A stretch of DNA of 64,000 nucleotides, taken from positions 1-64,000 of the forward strand of contig CAWGXI010000014.1 in the NCBI GenBank assembly GCA_963826515.1, written 5' to 3'. This DNA is from DATFVJ01 sp963826515. GTDB taxonomy: Bacteria > Actinomycetota > Actinomycetes > Streptosporangiales > Streptosporangiaceae. Made by a program: the position numbers and the translations under genes. Below, piece after piece: positions 41,601-50,970 of this stretch (positions within the stretch are counted from its first letter, which is position 1; each line of letters begins with the position of its first letter). Below the pieces are notes generated by a model, which saw only the letters and a list, made by a program, of their open reading frames with translations, did no database searches and was not told the DNA's origin.

Positions 41601-43104
41601 GTTCGACCATCCCGTCGCAGATGGTAAACCTCACGCCAGCCAGGCCCTGCGGCACGTCAGCGGCGGCCGCGGCCGTGATCAAGGCCTGTTCCGCGGTGAC
41701 GGCAAGCTCGGCCAGCCGCTCCCTGCGGCCTGGATCTAGCTCGGCGAACACGTCGTCGAGCAGCAGCACTGGATCCTCACCATCGGCGCGCAGCAGTTCG
41801 TAACTTGCCAACCTGAGCGCAAGGGCGAGCGACCAGGATTCACCGTGGCTGGCATAACCGCGGGCCGGCAGCTCACCAATGCTGAGCTCGAGTTCGTCGC
41901 GGTGCGGGCCGGTCAGGCATACGCCACGGTCAAGCTCGGCCGGACGGGACCTGGCAAGCGCATCGAGGAGTGCCGCCGCAATGATCTTCTTTCCCGGAGC
42001 GTGCTCGCCGTCGGCCTGGGCCCGGGGGGGATTCTGCCCATCACTGCTGCCACTCGCAACACCGCCGCCACTTGGGTCACCATCGCCACTCACAGCACCG
42101 CCACTGCTCGGGCCACGCTCACCACTCACACCATTGCGATCACTCGGGCCACGCTCACCACTCACAGCAATGCGACCGCTTGGGCCACACCCACCACTCA
42201 CAACGTGACTACCACTTGGACCACGCTGGCCAATCACAGCACCATCGCCACGCAAGCCGTCTTCGCTGTTTGGGGCGTCATCGCCGTTCTCAACGCCGCC
42301 GCGACTCGCGCCACCTTCATTGGCATCAATCGCGCTGTCCATGGCGAACGATGACCTGTAGCGGATCCGGGCGTCGGCTTGATTATCCGCGAGTCGCGCA
42401 TAGGCGGCGGTCACGAGCGGGCGCAGCCGCTCGACCAGTTCGAGCCGCCCGGCAACCAGTTCTGCGCCGGCCTGGGCCAGATGCTCATCCCAGGTGTCGA
42501 GGCTCGCGAGCATCCCGGCCGCCGCCTGCCCGCCGGCCCCACTGTGCCCGCCCTGCCTGCTCTGTCCGCCTTGCCTGCTTCGGATCATCCCCCGCATTCC
42601 CGCCGACTTCAGTAGCGCGGACCGCTGTTTCACAACGCGCTCGTAGTCCGCGCGGACTGCAGCGAACCTTGGCGAGCGGGCAACAAGGAGGTCGTCGAGG
42701 AATCGGCGGCGCTCGCCTGGGTCCCCCTTGACCAAAGCGAGGTCCTCTGGCGCAAAAAGCACCGTACGCAGGGCGCCAATGACTTGCCTGGGCTGGCGAA
42801 CCGCGGACCTGTTGAGCCTGGCCCGGTTCGCGCAGCCAGCGTTGATCTCGAGTTCGACCAGCGTTCTCGCGGTCGCGGAGTCAATTTGCACCCGTACGAT
42901 CGCGCGCTCAGCACCGTGGCGTACCAGCGGCGCATCGGTGGCTGTGCGGTGGCTTCCGAGCGTGGCGGCGTAGGCCAAGGCCTCCACGAGATTGGTCTTG
43001 CCGTGGCCGTTCGGGCCGATGAAGCCGGTCACCCCAGGGCCGAGACTCAGGTCGATGGCGGGATAGGAGCGGAAGTCAGTCAGCGCAATACGGGAGACGT
43101 GCAC
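41590..43104 (-). CDS. recF: DNA repair protein RecF with repetitive insertion
   Basis: 504 residues, well above the usual ~370-400. The Walker A motif is GFIGPNGHGKTNLVEAL, the signature/Walker B region is ASHGESWSLALALRL and PVLLLDDVFAELDPGRRERL. RecF loads RecA at gaps. A ~100-residue Gly/Ser-rich insertion (roughly residues 250-360) separates YRSSF from LLDALARSRPAELDRG. It is built from 12-residue units such as SGERGPSDRNGV, encoded by a 36-bp repeat. A smaller QGGQ/HSGAGG insertion lies near residue 180. The frame is otherwise intact. Confidence 0.93.
   Translation of the reverse strand: MHVSRIALTDFRSYPAIDLSLGPGVTGFIGPNGHGKTNLVEALAYAATLGSHRTATDAPLVRHGAERAIVRVQIDSATARTLVELEINAGCANRARLNRSAVRQPRQVIGALRTVLFAPEDLALVKGDPGERRRFLDDLLVARSPRFAAVRADYERVVKQRSALLKSAGMRGMIRSRQGGQSRQGGHSGAGGQAAAGMLASLDTWDEHLAQAGAELVAGRLELVERLRPLVTAAYARLADNQADARIRYRSSFAMDSAIDANEGGASRGGVENGDDAPNSEDGLRGDGAVIGQRGPSGSHVVSGGCGPSGRIAVSGERGPSDRNGVSGERGPSSGGAVSGDGDPSGGGVASGSSDGQNPPRAQADGEHAPGKKIIAAALLDALARSRPAELDRGVCLTGPHRDELELSIGELPARGYASHGESWSLALALRLASYELLRADGEDPVLLLDDVFAELDPGRRERLAELAVTAEQALITAAAAADVPQGLAGVRFTICDGMVERAQ
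42065..42275. repeat. 36-bp repeat array inside recF
   Basis: About six imperfect copies with phase points at 42071, 42107, 42143, 42179 and 42215. A typical core is CTCGGGCCACGCTCACCACT. The unit keeps the reading frame. Confidence 0.8.
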
Positions 43105-43293
43105 GCTAGGAGGCTACGTTTCCTGCTCGGTTGTCGCAGCCACGCCCGCCGGGGTCCGGGCTGGGGTCCGGCCGCCCAGGTGGGACACGGCCGCCGGCCG
43201 CGCGGGCCATCGGACGGGTGATCCGCAGGCCTGCTGCTGGTCCAGCCACGGCACGTCCGATCCGCCGTGCTGCCGAGTCCACAACGGGCCGCC

Positions 43294-44442
43294 TCAGCCG
43301 GCGAGCCTGATCGGCATCAGCAGGTATCTGTAGTCCGGTTGCGCCGGATCGTCGCCTGCGGGCTTGCCTGTGATCACGGCCGGTTTGGCCGGGACTGTGA
43401 AAGAGATCCGCGCGGTATCTGAATCGATCGCGGTGAGCCCGTCGAGCAGGTACTGGGGATTGAAGGCGATCTGGATGTCGTCGCCGTCCAGCGAGGCCTC
43501 GAGTGTCTCGACGGCCTGCGCCTCGTCGCCGGTACCCGCCTCAAGAACCAACTGTCCAGCCGAGAATGACAGCCGAACTGGCGTGCTGCGCTCGGCCACG
43601 AGTGAAACCCGCTTGACCGATTCGGTGAACGCGGAGGTCGGAAGTTCGGCGATCGCGTTGACCTGGTCGGGCAACAGCGAGCGAAACTTTGGGAACTCAC
43701 CGTCGAGCAACCGGGTGGTGGTGCGGCGGCCGCCACCCTCGAAGCCGATCATCCCTTCGCCCGCCGGGCTGCTCGCCGCTGCCTGGCCGGGCAGGCCGAG
43801 GGCTATCGACACCTCAGCGCCCGAGGTGAGTGAGCGCGCCGTGTCCGCCAGGGTGCGGGCGGGCACAAGCGCGGCAGCGTTGATTTCAGGCTGACGGGGA
43901 TTCCAGCGCAACTCGCGAACCGCAAGCCGGTACCTGTCAGTGGAAGCGAGCGTGATCATATCACCGTCGATCTCGACGCGGACACCGGTCAGTACGGGCA
44001 GCGTGTCATCACGGCCTGCCGCGATCGCTACCTGCGTAACCGCAGCGGCGAAGGCGTCGCTGCCAATCGAACCCGTCGGTGGCGGCATCTCAGGCAGTGT
44101 CGGGTAGTCCTCGACCGGCATCGTGAGCAAGGTAAAGGTGGCGCTGCCGCAAGTGAGCACCACCTTCGAGCCGTCGGTAGCGACTTCGACGGGCCGGTCG
44201 GGCAGGCTTTTGGTGATCTCGGCGAGTAGCCGCCCGGAAACCAGGACGGTCCCTGGTTCCGCTGTGGTCACGGGCAGGCTGACCTCCGCGGAGACCTCGT
44301 AATCGAAGCTGGAGACGTTCAGCGCGTCGTCGGCCTGCATCCGGATACCGGCGAGCACAGGAACCGATGGCCTGGACGGAAGCGTTCGTGCCGTCCAGGC
44401 CACGGCATCGGCGAGCACGTCGCGATCTACCCGGAACCTCAC
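43294..44442 (-). CDS. dnaN: DNA polymerase III beta sliding clamp
   Basis: 382 residues from GTG 44442, after AGGAGGCGG. The start MRFRVDRDVLADAVAWTARTLPSRPSVPVLAGI, the three-domain clamp fold and the end YRYLLMPIRLAG are typical. The clamp holds polymerase III on DNA. It lies between dnaA and recF in the conserved order. The 190 bp between recF and dnaN hold no gene. Confidence 0.97.
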   Translation of the reverse strand: MRFRVDRDVLADAVAWTARTLPSRPSVPVLAGIRMQADDALNVSSFDYEVSAEVSLPVTTAEPGTVLVSGRLLAEITKSLPDRPVEVATDGSKVVLTCGSATFTLLTMPVEDYPTLPEMPPPTGSIGSDAFAAAVTQVAIAAGRDDTLPVLTGVRVEIDGDMITLASTDRYRLAVRELRWNPRQPEINAAALVPARTLADTARSLTSGAEVSIALGLPGQAAASSPAGEGMIGFEGGGRRTTTRLLDGEFPKFRSLLPDQVNAIAELPTSAFTESVKRVSLVAERSTPVRLSFSAGQLVLEAGTGDEAQAVETLEASLDGDDIQIAFNPQYLLDGLTAIDSDTARISFTVPAKPAVITGKPAGDDPAQPDYRYLLMPIRLAG

Positions 44443-45005
44443 TGGGAGCCGCCTCCTGATTCGGTGTGTGTCATCACGCTCTCCTGGGTACGACCTGCCT
44501 TGGCTCAGCGGGTGCTGACTGGCGGTGCCGGGCGCGGGGAGGCAGGTCCGTGCGCAGCATGGTTGCGCACGCGTTTACGGGTGATTGCTGGATAGAGATA
44601 AAGAATCGTCGTAGTCATAGGGGCGGTGGATACTGGGGATGACTGCCATCTGCGCAGGCCAGCCGCCATTTCCGCATCCACAGGTGCGGTGCAGGACGAT
44701 GTGGCTGTCCGGCCCTTGCTGGGGACGATCCAGTGGGGGATGCGGCTGGACCACATCTTGTCCCCTGTCTGTCCCGACGTAATCCACAGGTTTATCCCCA
44801 GCCTGTGTGTACTGATTGTGATGCCGTTGATGCGCTTGCCGAAGCTTGTGCGGCATCTGACGGATGCGGTCACATCCGGAGGTGGCACGAGCGGCGTCCC
44901 TGCAGGGCCTGAGCTGAGCAGGCCGTGCTTGAGCAGGCCGTGCTGACGCCATGAGGGCTGGGGCGCTGGCCGGCAGCGTGGTCATGGTGACGGGGGTCGG
45001 GGCCA
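44443..45005. other. Candidate oriC, dnaN-dnaA gap
   Basis: The region contains relaxed DnaA-box words: TAATCCACA (44780), TTATCCCCA (44792), GCATCCACA (44684) and reverse GGTGGATAC near 44623, plus an AT-richer patch at 44580-44625. In Streptomyces relatives oriC lies between dnaA and dnaN. The boxes here are fewer and weaker than expected, and the other side of dnaA has stricter ones. Confidence 0.5.
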
Positions 45006-46658
45006 TCAGCCTGACCTCGCCTGCTGCTTGATCCGGTTCGTGAGTTCGGTCACCTGGTTGTAGATGGACCGGCGCTCCGCCATCAGCGACCGGATTTTGC
45101 GGTCGGCGTGCATGACCGTGGTGTGGTCGCGACCGCCGAAGTGCTGGCCGATCTTCGGCAGCGAGAGGTCGGTGAGTTCCCGGCACAGGTACATCGCGAT
45201 CTGGCGGGCGGTAACGAGCACGCGCGACCGCGAGGTGCCGCATAGATCGTCGATGGACAGGCCAAAGTAGGAGGCGGTCTGGCCCATGATGGTCGTAGCG
45301 GTGATTTCTGGACCCTGTGCTTCAGGTATGAGGTCTTTCAGTACGATTTCGGCAAGCTGAAGGTCAACGGACTGGCGGTTGAGGCTGGCGAACGCGGTCA
45401 CCCGGATGAGCGCGCCCTCGAGCTCGCGGATGTTGGTGGAGATGCGGCTGGCGATGTACTCGAGTACCTCAGGCGGCGCGTTGAGGCCCTCCTGCACGGC
45501 CTTCTTGCGCAGGATGGCGATTCGGGTTTCTAGCTCGGGGGGCTGGACGTCGGTGAGCAGTCCCCATTCGAACCGGCTGCGCAGCCTGTCCTCGAGCGTG
45601 ACCAGGCGTTTCGGCGCACGGTCGCTGGAGATCACGATCTGCTTGCTTGCATTGTGCAGGGTGTTAAACGTGTGGAAGAACTCCTCCTGAGTGCCTTCCT
45701 TGTTTTCAAGGAACTGGATGTCGTCGACGAGAAGGACGTCCACATCCCTGTAACGACGCCGGAAGCCATCCTGCTTGCCGTCCCTGATCATGTTGATGAA
45801 GTCGTTGGTGAACTCCTCTGAGCTCACGTACCTGACCCGCGCGCCCGCGTAGAGGCTCTGCGCGTAGTGGCCGATCGCGTGCAGCAGGTGGGTCTTTCCC
45901 AGACCGGAGTCACCATAGATAAACAGCGGGTTGTATGCCTTGGCCGGCGCCTCGGCGACTGCCACCGCGGCGGCATGTGCGAAGCGGTTGCTCGATCCGA
46001 TGACGAACGTTTCGAAGGTGTACTTGGGGTTGAGCCGCGCCTGCGCGGGCCTAGCAGGCCGAGGCTGTGCGGGGTGGCCGGCCGGACCCAGGTGGCCGCC
46101 AGCGTCAGCGGGCCTGGCAAGGCCAGCTGGGTCACCTGCCCTGAGAAGACCGTCCACGCTGGGCGGGCCAAGATGGGCGGCAGGGGCGATTGGCCCGACG
46201 TAACTCGCCCGCGGGGCTGGCCCGAGCTCAGCGCTACGATCGGGCGGCCCCAGGTGGACCGGGGGCCCGGGCATGCCGGCCAAACGGTGACCGTCGGGCG
46301 CCCCGTGCATTCCAGCTCGCCCGTCCCGCGGAATGTACTCGTCCCGGCTGGTCCCGCCATGTGCGGCTGCCTGTGGGGGAAGCATCGGCTCGGAGCTCGC
46401 CGCTGCGGGATCGACTGTCACTGCGAGCTGGATGTTGCGGCCGAGTTCCCTGGACAGCGCGTGCGTCACCAGGGTGCGCAGCCGGGTTTCGAGCTGCTCC
46501 TTGGCGAACTCGTTGGGTGTCGCGATGAGCGCGGTGTTCCCTACCAGTCCGAGTGGCCTGGTGAGGTTGAGCCACGCCCTTTGGTGTGCCTCCAGCTGGA
46601 TATCCGCGAGACCTGCTAGCGATCGTGCCCACACCTCGGCTAGATCTGTCTCACTCAT
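45006..46658 (-). CDS. dnaA: Chromosomal replication initiator DnaA
   Basis: 550 residues from ATG 46658. Domain I is at the N-terminus (WARSLAGLADIQLEAHQRAWLNLTRP). Domain II is long and Gly/Pro/Ala-rich (about 100-215), as in high-GC actinobacteria. The AAA+ domain has FIYGDSGLGKTHLLHAIG, VDVLLVDDIQFLENKEGTQEEFFHTFN and the box VII Arg region. The DNA-binding domain ends with the signature SLPKIGQHFGGRDHTTVMHADRKI. DnaA melts oriC. The frame is open further upstream but lacks homology there. Confidence 0.97.
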   Translation of the reverse strand: MSETDLAEVWARSLAGLADIQLEAHQRAWLNLTRPLGLVGNTALIATPNEFAKEQLETRLRTLVTHALSRELGRNIQLAVTVDPAAASSEPMLPPQAAAHGGTSRDEYIPRDGRAGMHGAPDGHRLAGMPGPPVHLGPPDRSAELGPAPRASYVGPIAPAAHLGPPSVDGLLRAGDPAGLARPADAGGHLGPAGHPAQPRPARPAQARLNPKYTFETFVIGSSNRFAHAAAVAVAEAPAKAYNPLFIYGDSGLGKTHLLHAIGHYAQSLYAGARVRYVSSEEFTNDFINMIRDGKQDGFRRRYRDVDVLLVDDIQFLENKEGTQEEFFHTFNTLHNASKQIVISSDRAPKRLVTLEDRLRSRFEWGLLTDVQPPELETRIAILRKKAVQEGLNAPPEVLEYIASRISTNIRELEGALIRVTAFASLNRQSVDLQLAEIVLKDLIPEAQGPEITATTIMGQTASYFGLSIDDLCGTSRSRVLVTARQIAMYLCRELTDLSLPKIGQHFGGRDHTTVMHADRKIRSLMAERRSIYNQVTELTNRIKQQARSG

Positions 46659-47466
46659 CGCTGGCCCGCCCTCCCGCGCCGGCCGCTGCCGGTGCATGCC
46701 GCAGTCCCGCTCTGGCGCTGCGACCCTGTGGTCATCTGTGGCCTGGCCACCTGCGCTCCCGCTATCGGCAGCCGGTGCACTGGCAACCAGAGCCCAAAGT
46801 TGAGAGCCCAAAGTGGAGAGCCCAAAGTCCAGAGCCAGCATCCGGTGCACCGCAAGCCGCTGCCCCACATGCTGTTCACAGCTTTATCCACAACTTGTGC
46901 ACGGCGGCCGCGACGGTGATCGATCGCCCACACGGTCCTGGTCCGGCGACAGTAACCCCACGCGATGCATGCCTTCAAGCCGTTGTCCACAGCCTAGAGG
47001 CGGGAGATCGACCGCGTACTGGGAACCGCACGGTGCGACCCGGCTCCGCTATGCCAGCTGCTGAGAATGCTGCACGCTGGTATCGGCGCCGGGCTTGCGT
47101 GCGGGGCTTCGTGGGTCCGGGCTTGCGCGTGCGAGGACTCGTGGGTCCTGGGCCACGACCGTGAGGTTGGTGGGTCCTGGGCTTGTGCTTGGTGCGCTCC
47201 GCGTCCACGTTGACGCCTTGGTTTGCAAGCCGCGCCGCGCTTGGTTTGACCCGCGCGCTGACGGGCCGTAACGTACGAACACCGGGCCGGGATCTGGCTT
47301 TTTTCTCATGCCCGCTGTCGGCTCCGACGCACCCCGCTGGATAGCCCAAATGGGCCGCGTTCGTGATGGGCCGACGACGGGCAGCGCAACACCGACATGG
47401 AACTACCGGACCGGACTAGGCCTGCCAACAGCCGACCAGACCAGCAGCACCGCACCTGGAGTCGCA
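46659..47466. other. dnaA-rpmH divergent region with DnaA boxes and 14-bp repeats
   Basis: Strict DnaA boxes TTATCCACA (46884-46892) and TTGTCCACA (46983-46991) occur, with the related TTGTGCACG (46895) and CTGTTCACA (46872). Three tandem copies of AGAGCCCAAAGTNN (14 bp) lie at 46789-46830. The region must hold the divergent dnaA and rpmH promoters and may form part of the origin. No gene is seen. Confidence 0.6.
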
Positions 47467-47604
47467 GTGAGTAAGCGTACATTTCAGCCCAACAACCGCC
47501 GTCGGGCGAAGACGCACGGGTTCCGGCTGCGCATGCGGACACGCGCGGGCCGCGCGATCCTGGCTGCGCGCCGCAGGAAGGGCCGGACGAGCCTGAGCGC
47601 CTGA
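47467..47604 (+). CDS. rpmH: 50S ribosomal protein L34
   Basis: 45 residues from GTG 47467: MSKRTFQPNNRRRAKTHGFR through RRKGRTSLSA. It has the full canonical sequence of this small basic ribosomal protein. It is divergent from dnaA and first of the rpmH-rnpA-yidD-yidC-jag-rsmG run. Confidence 0.98.
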   Translation: MSKRTFQPNNRRRAKTHGFRLRMRTRAGRAILAARRRKGRTSLSA

Positions 47605-47673
47605 GCGGCCCGCATATGAAGCGGAGCCCCTGTTCCTCTTCATTTCATGCGCCTGCCGCTTGGGGGCGAAATC

Positions 47674-48045
47674 TTGCTTCCCGCTGAGGCCCGGATGAGG
47701 CGGCGCCAGGAATTCGACCTGGCGGTCCGCCAAGGCACGCGCGCAAATGGGCGGCTGTTGACCGCGCACCTGCTGACCGTGGACGACGGGCCGGCCGGGG
47801 ACGCAGGCATTACATCGCCCAAAATCGGATTCGTTGTTACGCGTGCGGTCGGGGGTGCGGTGGTCAGAAACCGGGTACGGCGGCGCCTTCGTAGTGTGGC
47901 CCGGCTGCGCACCGGATGGCTGCCAGCGGGTAGCCTGCTTGTCATCCGCGCTAATCCCCGGGCAGCGGACGCGCGCCAGCGAGCTCTCGCCGCCGAACTC
48001 GATCTGGTACTCGGCAGGTTGCTTCGGCGGCAGGTTAGGGCGTGA
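47674..48045 (+). CDS. rnpA: Ribonuclease P protein component
   Basis: 123 residues from TTG 47674, chosen because LLPAEARMRRRQEFDLAVRQGTR matches the usual N-terminus; an ATG at 47647 would add nine residues. The RNA-binding signature is GFVVTRAVGGAVVRNRVRRRLR (RNR motif). It partners the catalytic RNA to mature tRNA 5' ends. Its stop overlaps the yidD start (GTGA). Confidence 0.92.
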   Translation: MLPAEARMRRRQEFDLAVRQGTRANGRLLTAHLLTVDDGPAGDAGITSPKIGFVVTRAVGGAVVRNRVRRRLRSVARLRTGWLPAGSLLVIRANPRAADARQRALAAELDLVLGRLLRRQVRA

Positions 48046-48353
48046 CATCGGCGATGAGCGCACGACACGCCACGGACGAGGCGGGACCGGATCCAGCGGC
48101 AACGTGGGCGGCGTGGCTGCTCATGCAGCCGATTATGCTTTACCGGCGGCTGATCGGGCCGATGCTCGGACCTCGATGCAGATTCGAACCATCGTGCAGT
48201 GCCTATGCGCTCGAGGCGCTCCGGCGGCGCGGCGCTGTGCGTGGCGCTTGGCTCACTATGCGCCGGATCGGTCGCTGCCATCCCTTCCACCGAGGTGGTT
48301 ACGATCCGGTGCCACCAGATCGCAAGGTCGTCGCCCTGCGGCCAGGGAGCTGA
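48042..48353 (+). CDS. yidD: Membrane protein insertion efficiency factor YidD
   Basis: 103 residues. IMLYRRLIGPMLGPRCRFEPSCSAYALEAL with the CRF-x-PSCS-x-Y signature and GRCHPFHRGGYDPVP define the family. The start could be GTG 48042 (coupled to rnpA) or ATG 48054. It assists YidC-dependent membrane insertion and lies directly upstream of yidC. Confidence 0.93.
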   Translation: MTSAMSARHATDEAGPDPAATWAAWLLMQPIMLYRRLIGPMLGPRCRFEPSCSAYALEALRRRGAVRGAWLTMRRIGRCHPFHRGGYDPVPPDRKVVALRPGS

Positions 48354-48383
48354 GATGTCGAAGAAAGCGAAAGGGAGCTAGGC

Positions 48384-49469
48384 GTGCCTGTCCACGTCGC
48401 CGCGGCGAGCCTCAACCCCATGGGGCTGCTTGATTGGCTGTACGACGCCGTTGCCTGGGTCATCATGCGGATCCACGCCTGGCTTTCGCCCGTCTTCGGT
48501 CCGGCCAGTGGCTGGACCTGGGGCCTGACGATCGTGTTGCTGACCGTCTTCGTCAGGCTGCTGCTCTTCCCGCTGTTCGTGAAGCAGATTCACGCCCAGC
48601 GGAAGATGGCGGATCTCGCGCCGCGGGTGCAGGAGCTAAGGAAAAAGTACAAGTCAGACAAGCAGAAGATGAACCAGGAGGTGATGAAGCTCTACCAGGA
48701 CAATGGTGCCAACCCGTTGGGCGGGTGCCTCCCGCTCGTCGCCCAGTTTCCTGTGTTCATCTCCTTGTTCACCGTGCTCAGGGCCATCGCCGATTGGACA
48801 CCCGCGGCAGGGAAACCGAAGTATGGTCTGACAGTCGCGGTCGTGGAGAGCGCACAGAAGGCGCACATCCTCGGTGTCACGGTGGCTACCAGATTTATCT
48901 CGAACGCCAAGGAACTGGCTGCGCAGGGTGTCAATCCGGTCACCGCGAAGGTCGTGATCGGGGTTGCCGTGCTCCTCAGCGGCACGACCACGTATCTGAC
49001 AGTGCGGCAGAGCATGCGGCGAAACCTTACGCCCGCCACCGCCGACAACCCGATGATGCAGTCGCAGAAAATGATGGCCTATGTGGCGCCCCTGTTCGCC
49101 CTTACCGGCCTCTACTGGCAATTCGGCCTAGTGATGTACTGGCTAACGACGAACCTCTGGACCCTGGGTCAGCAGCACTACATCTTCCGCAAATACCCGC
49201 CTCCGCAAAACGCCGCGACGGCGGCGGGCGGCCAGGGCGGTGGCGCTACCGCACGTCCCAGCCCCGGCGGGAGCACCAAGCGTACAGGCGATGATGCCGG
49301 ACGGCCGGGCGCGACAACCCCGCGGGATGGGCAGGGCCGCCCTGGGCTTGGCAAGCTGCTGCGGGTCCGGCCTGAGCCAGAGCCGCAGCAGCAGCCGAAA
49401 GAGGAGCCTAAGCTCGTGAGGCAGCAACCGGTGCGTCAGTCTCGCAGCAAACGCACCGGCAAACGTTGA
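48384..49469 (+). CDS. yidC: Membrane protein insertase YidC
   Basis: 361 residues from GTG 48384. Helices and conserved segments include WGLTIVLLTVFVRLLLFPLFVKQIHAQRKMADLAPRVQELRKKYKSD, with the conserved membrane Arg in VFVRLLL, then GGCLPLVAQFPVFISLFTVL and TGLYWQFGLVMYWLTTNLWTLGQQHYI. The C-terminal 90 residues are a basic, Gln/Pro-rich tail typical of ribosome-binding YidC tails. It inserts membrane proteins with or without SecYEG. Confidence 0.96.
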   Translation: MPVHVAAASLNPMGLLDWLYDAVAWVIMRIHAWLSPVFGPASGWTWGLTIVLLTVFVRLLLFPLFVKQIHAQRKMADLAPRVQELRKKYKSDKQKMNQEVMKLYQDNGANPLGGCLPLVAQFPVFISLFTVLRAIADWTPAAGKPKYGLTVAVVESAQKAHILGVTVATRFISNAKELAAQGVNPVTAKVVIGVAVLLSGTTTYLTVRQSMRRNLTPATADNPMMQSQKMMAYVAPLFALTGLYWQFGLVMYWLTTNLWTLGQQHYIFRKYPPPQNAATAAGGQGGGATARPSPGGSTKRTGDDAGRPGATTPRDGQGRPGLGKLLRVRPEPEPQQQPKEEPKLVRQQPVRQSRSKRTGKR

Positions 49470-49498
49470 CGTCAAAGGTGCTGAATAAGGAGCTTGTT

Positions 49499-50119
49499 GT
49501 GAGCCAATCCGAGACGGTTACTGGCATACCTGCCGAGATGGTGGGCGCCGAGTCAATCGCCCCGGCTGATGCGGCGGTGGGCGGACCGGCTGCGGCAGGT
49601 GATTCCGGCTCCGGTGAGGACGCTGAGCCCGACGAGCGGGCGGCGCATGAGACTGATCTGGCACTGCTGGAGCAGGAGAGCGAAATCGCGGCCGATTACG
49701 TTGAGGGCTTGCTCGACATCGCGGATCTCGACGGCGATATCGACATGGACGTCGAAGGTGATCGCGCGGTGGTTTCCGTGGTCGGTGTCACTCTTGACGA
49801 GCTAGTCGGCTCGCATGGCGAGGTGCTCGAGGCACTCCAGGAACTGACCAGGCTGGCCGTCCTCCGGCAAACCGGCGAACGCAGCAGGCTGATGCTCGAC
49901 GTCGGACGTTACCGGCAGCGGCGCCGTGCGGAACTCGCAGAGGTTGGCAAAGGTGCTGCGGAAGAAGTCAAGCGGACAGGCAGGGCCAGGCCGCTGGACG
50001 CGATGACGCCGTTCGAGCGAAAGATCATCCACGATACCGTCGCCGCCGAAGGCTTGCGCAGTGAGTCCGAGGGCGAGGATCCGGACCGGCATGTGGTGGT
50101 GCTCCCGGTCGGCGACTGA
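49499..50119 (+). CDS. jag: Jag/KhpB RNA-binding protein
   Basis: 206 residues from GTG 49499, preceded by AAGGAG. An acidic N-terminus precedes a KH domain (VVSVVGVTLDELVGSHGEVLEALQELTRLAV) and an R3H domain (MTPFERKIIHDTVAAEGLRSESEGEDPDRHVVV). Jag/KhpB binds RNA and is linked to cell-division and envelope control in Gram-positives. It follows yidC as usual. Confidence 0.93.
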   Translation: MSQSETVTGIPAEMVGAESIAPADAAVGGPAAAGDSGSGEDAEPDERAAHETDLALLEQESEIAADYVEGLLDIADLDGDIDMDVEGDRAVVSVVGVTLDELVGSHGEVLEALQELTRLAVLRQTGERSRLMLDVGRYRQRRRAELAEVGKGAAEEVKRTGRARPLDAMTPFERKIIHDTVAAEGLRSESEGEDPDRHVVVLPVGD

Positions 50120-50157
50120 CGCGCCCGGTGGCCCGTGCATGCGGGAGAGTTACGCAC

Positions 50158-50919
50158 ATGACGGCTGACGATTGTGGATATCCGCCTGTTTCTGCGAGGG
50201 CCGATGCAGCCTTGGCCGGTGCCGATCCCGGGATCATCGCGGCGGCGCCACCGGCCGTTGGTGACATTTTCGGTGACCGCCTGAGGGCCGTGGAACGGTA
50301 CGTGGCGCTGCTCGGGGGCCCGGGTGTAGATCGTGGACTTATCGGCCCGCGTGAGATGGATCGAGTATGGGATCGGCACATACTCAACTGCGCGGTCGTA
50401 GCCGAGCTCGTACCGAGCCGGTGCAGGCTTGTGGATATCGGTTCCGGAGCCGGCCTGCCCGGCGTCGTGCTTGCGATGCTCCGGCCCGATGCGTCCGTAG
50501 TTCTGGTTGAGTCGATGCTCAGGCGATCAGCCTTCCTTGACGAGTGTGTGGCGGATCTCGGGCTCGCGAACGTGGAAGTAATCAGAAGCAGGGCCGAGGA
50601 CTTGGCGGGTAAGGTTTCTGCTGATGTCGTTACCGCGCGTGCGGTGGCGCCGCTACGGCGACTTGTGGAATGGGCCGCGGGTGCAGTTAGGCCCGGCGGA
50701 ACCATTCTCGCGATAAAGGGTGATCGTGCCGCCCAGGAACTAAGAGAAGCGCGGAGTGTCTTGCGTGCGCTTGGCGTCCAGCGGGCAGAGATCCTGACCG
50801 TCGGCCAGGGTAGGGTCGAACCCGAGACTGTGGTTGTTCGGATCGTCGCCAGGAATGGGACCGGGAAAAATAGGGGCGTGGGCGTGCGGCCCCGTGGGCG
50901 CCGACGTGATCGGCCATGA
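50158..50919 (+). CDS. rsmG: 16S rRNA (guanine-N7) methyltransferase RsmG
   Basis: 253 residues from ATG 50158, after GGGAGAG. The family start DRLRAVERYVALLGGPGVDRGLIGPREMDRVWDRHILNC and the SAM-binding LVDIGSGAGLPGVVLAMLRPD are diagnostic. It methylates G527 (E. coli numbering) of 16S rRNA. The C-terminal tail is basic (RPRGRRRDRP). It sits between jag and parA. Confidence 0.95.
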   Translation: MTADDCGYPPVSARADAALAGADPGIIAAAPPAVGDIFGDRLRAVERYVALLGGPGVDRGLIGPREMDRVWDRHILNCAVVAELVPSRCRLVDIGSGAGLPGVVLAMLRPDASVVLVESMLRRSAFLDECVADLGLANVEVIRSRAEDLAGKVSADVVTARAVAPLRRLVEWAAGAVRPGGTILAIKGDRAAQELREARSVLRALGVQRAEILTVGQGRVEPETVVVRIVARNGTGKNRGVGVRPRGRRRDRP

Positions 50920-50970
50920 TGGCGCGTCTCTTTTTGGCGACCGTCCGTGGGGGAGGAAAGGAGCGCGAGG

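Noticed and set aside
48355..48381. Eight-codon ORF (MSKKAKGS) between yidD and yidC
   Set aside because: It is too short to support as a gene; it may be chance, although a leader role cannot be excluded.
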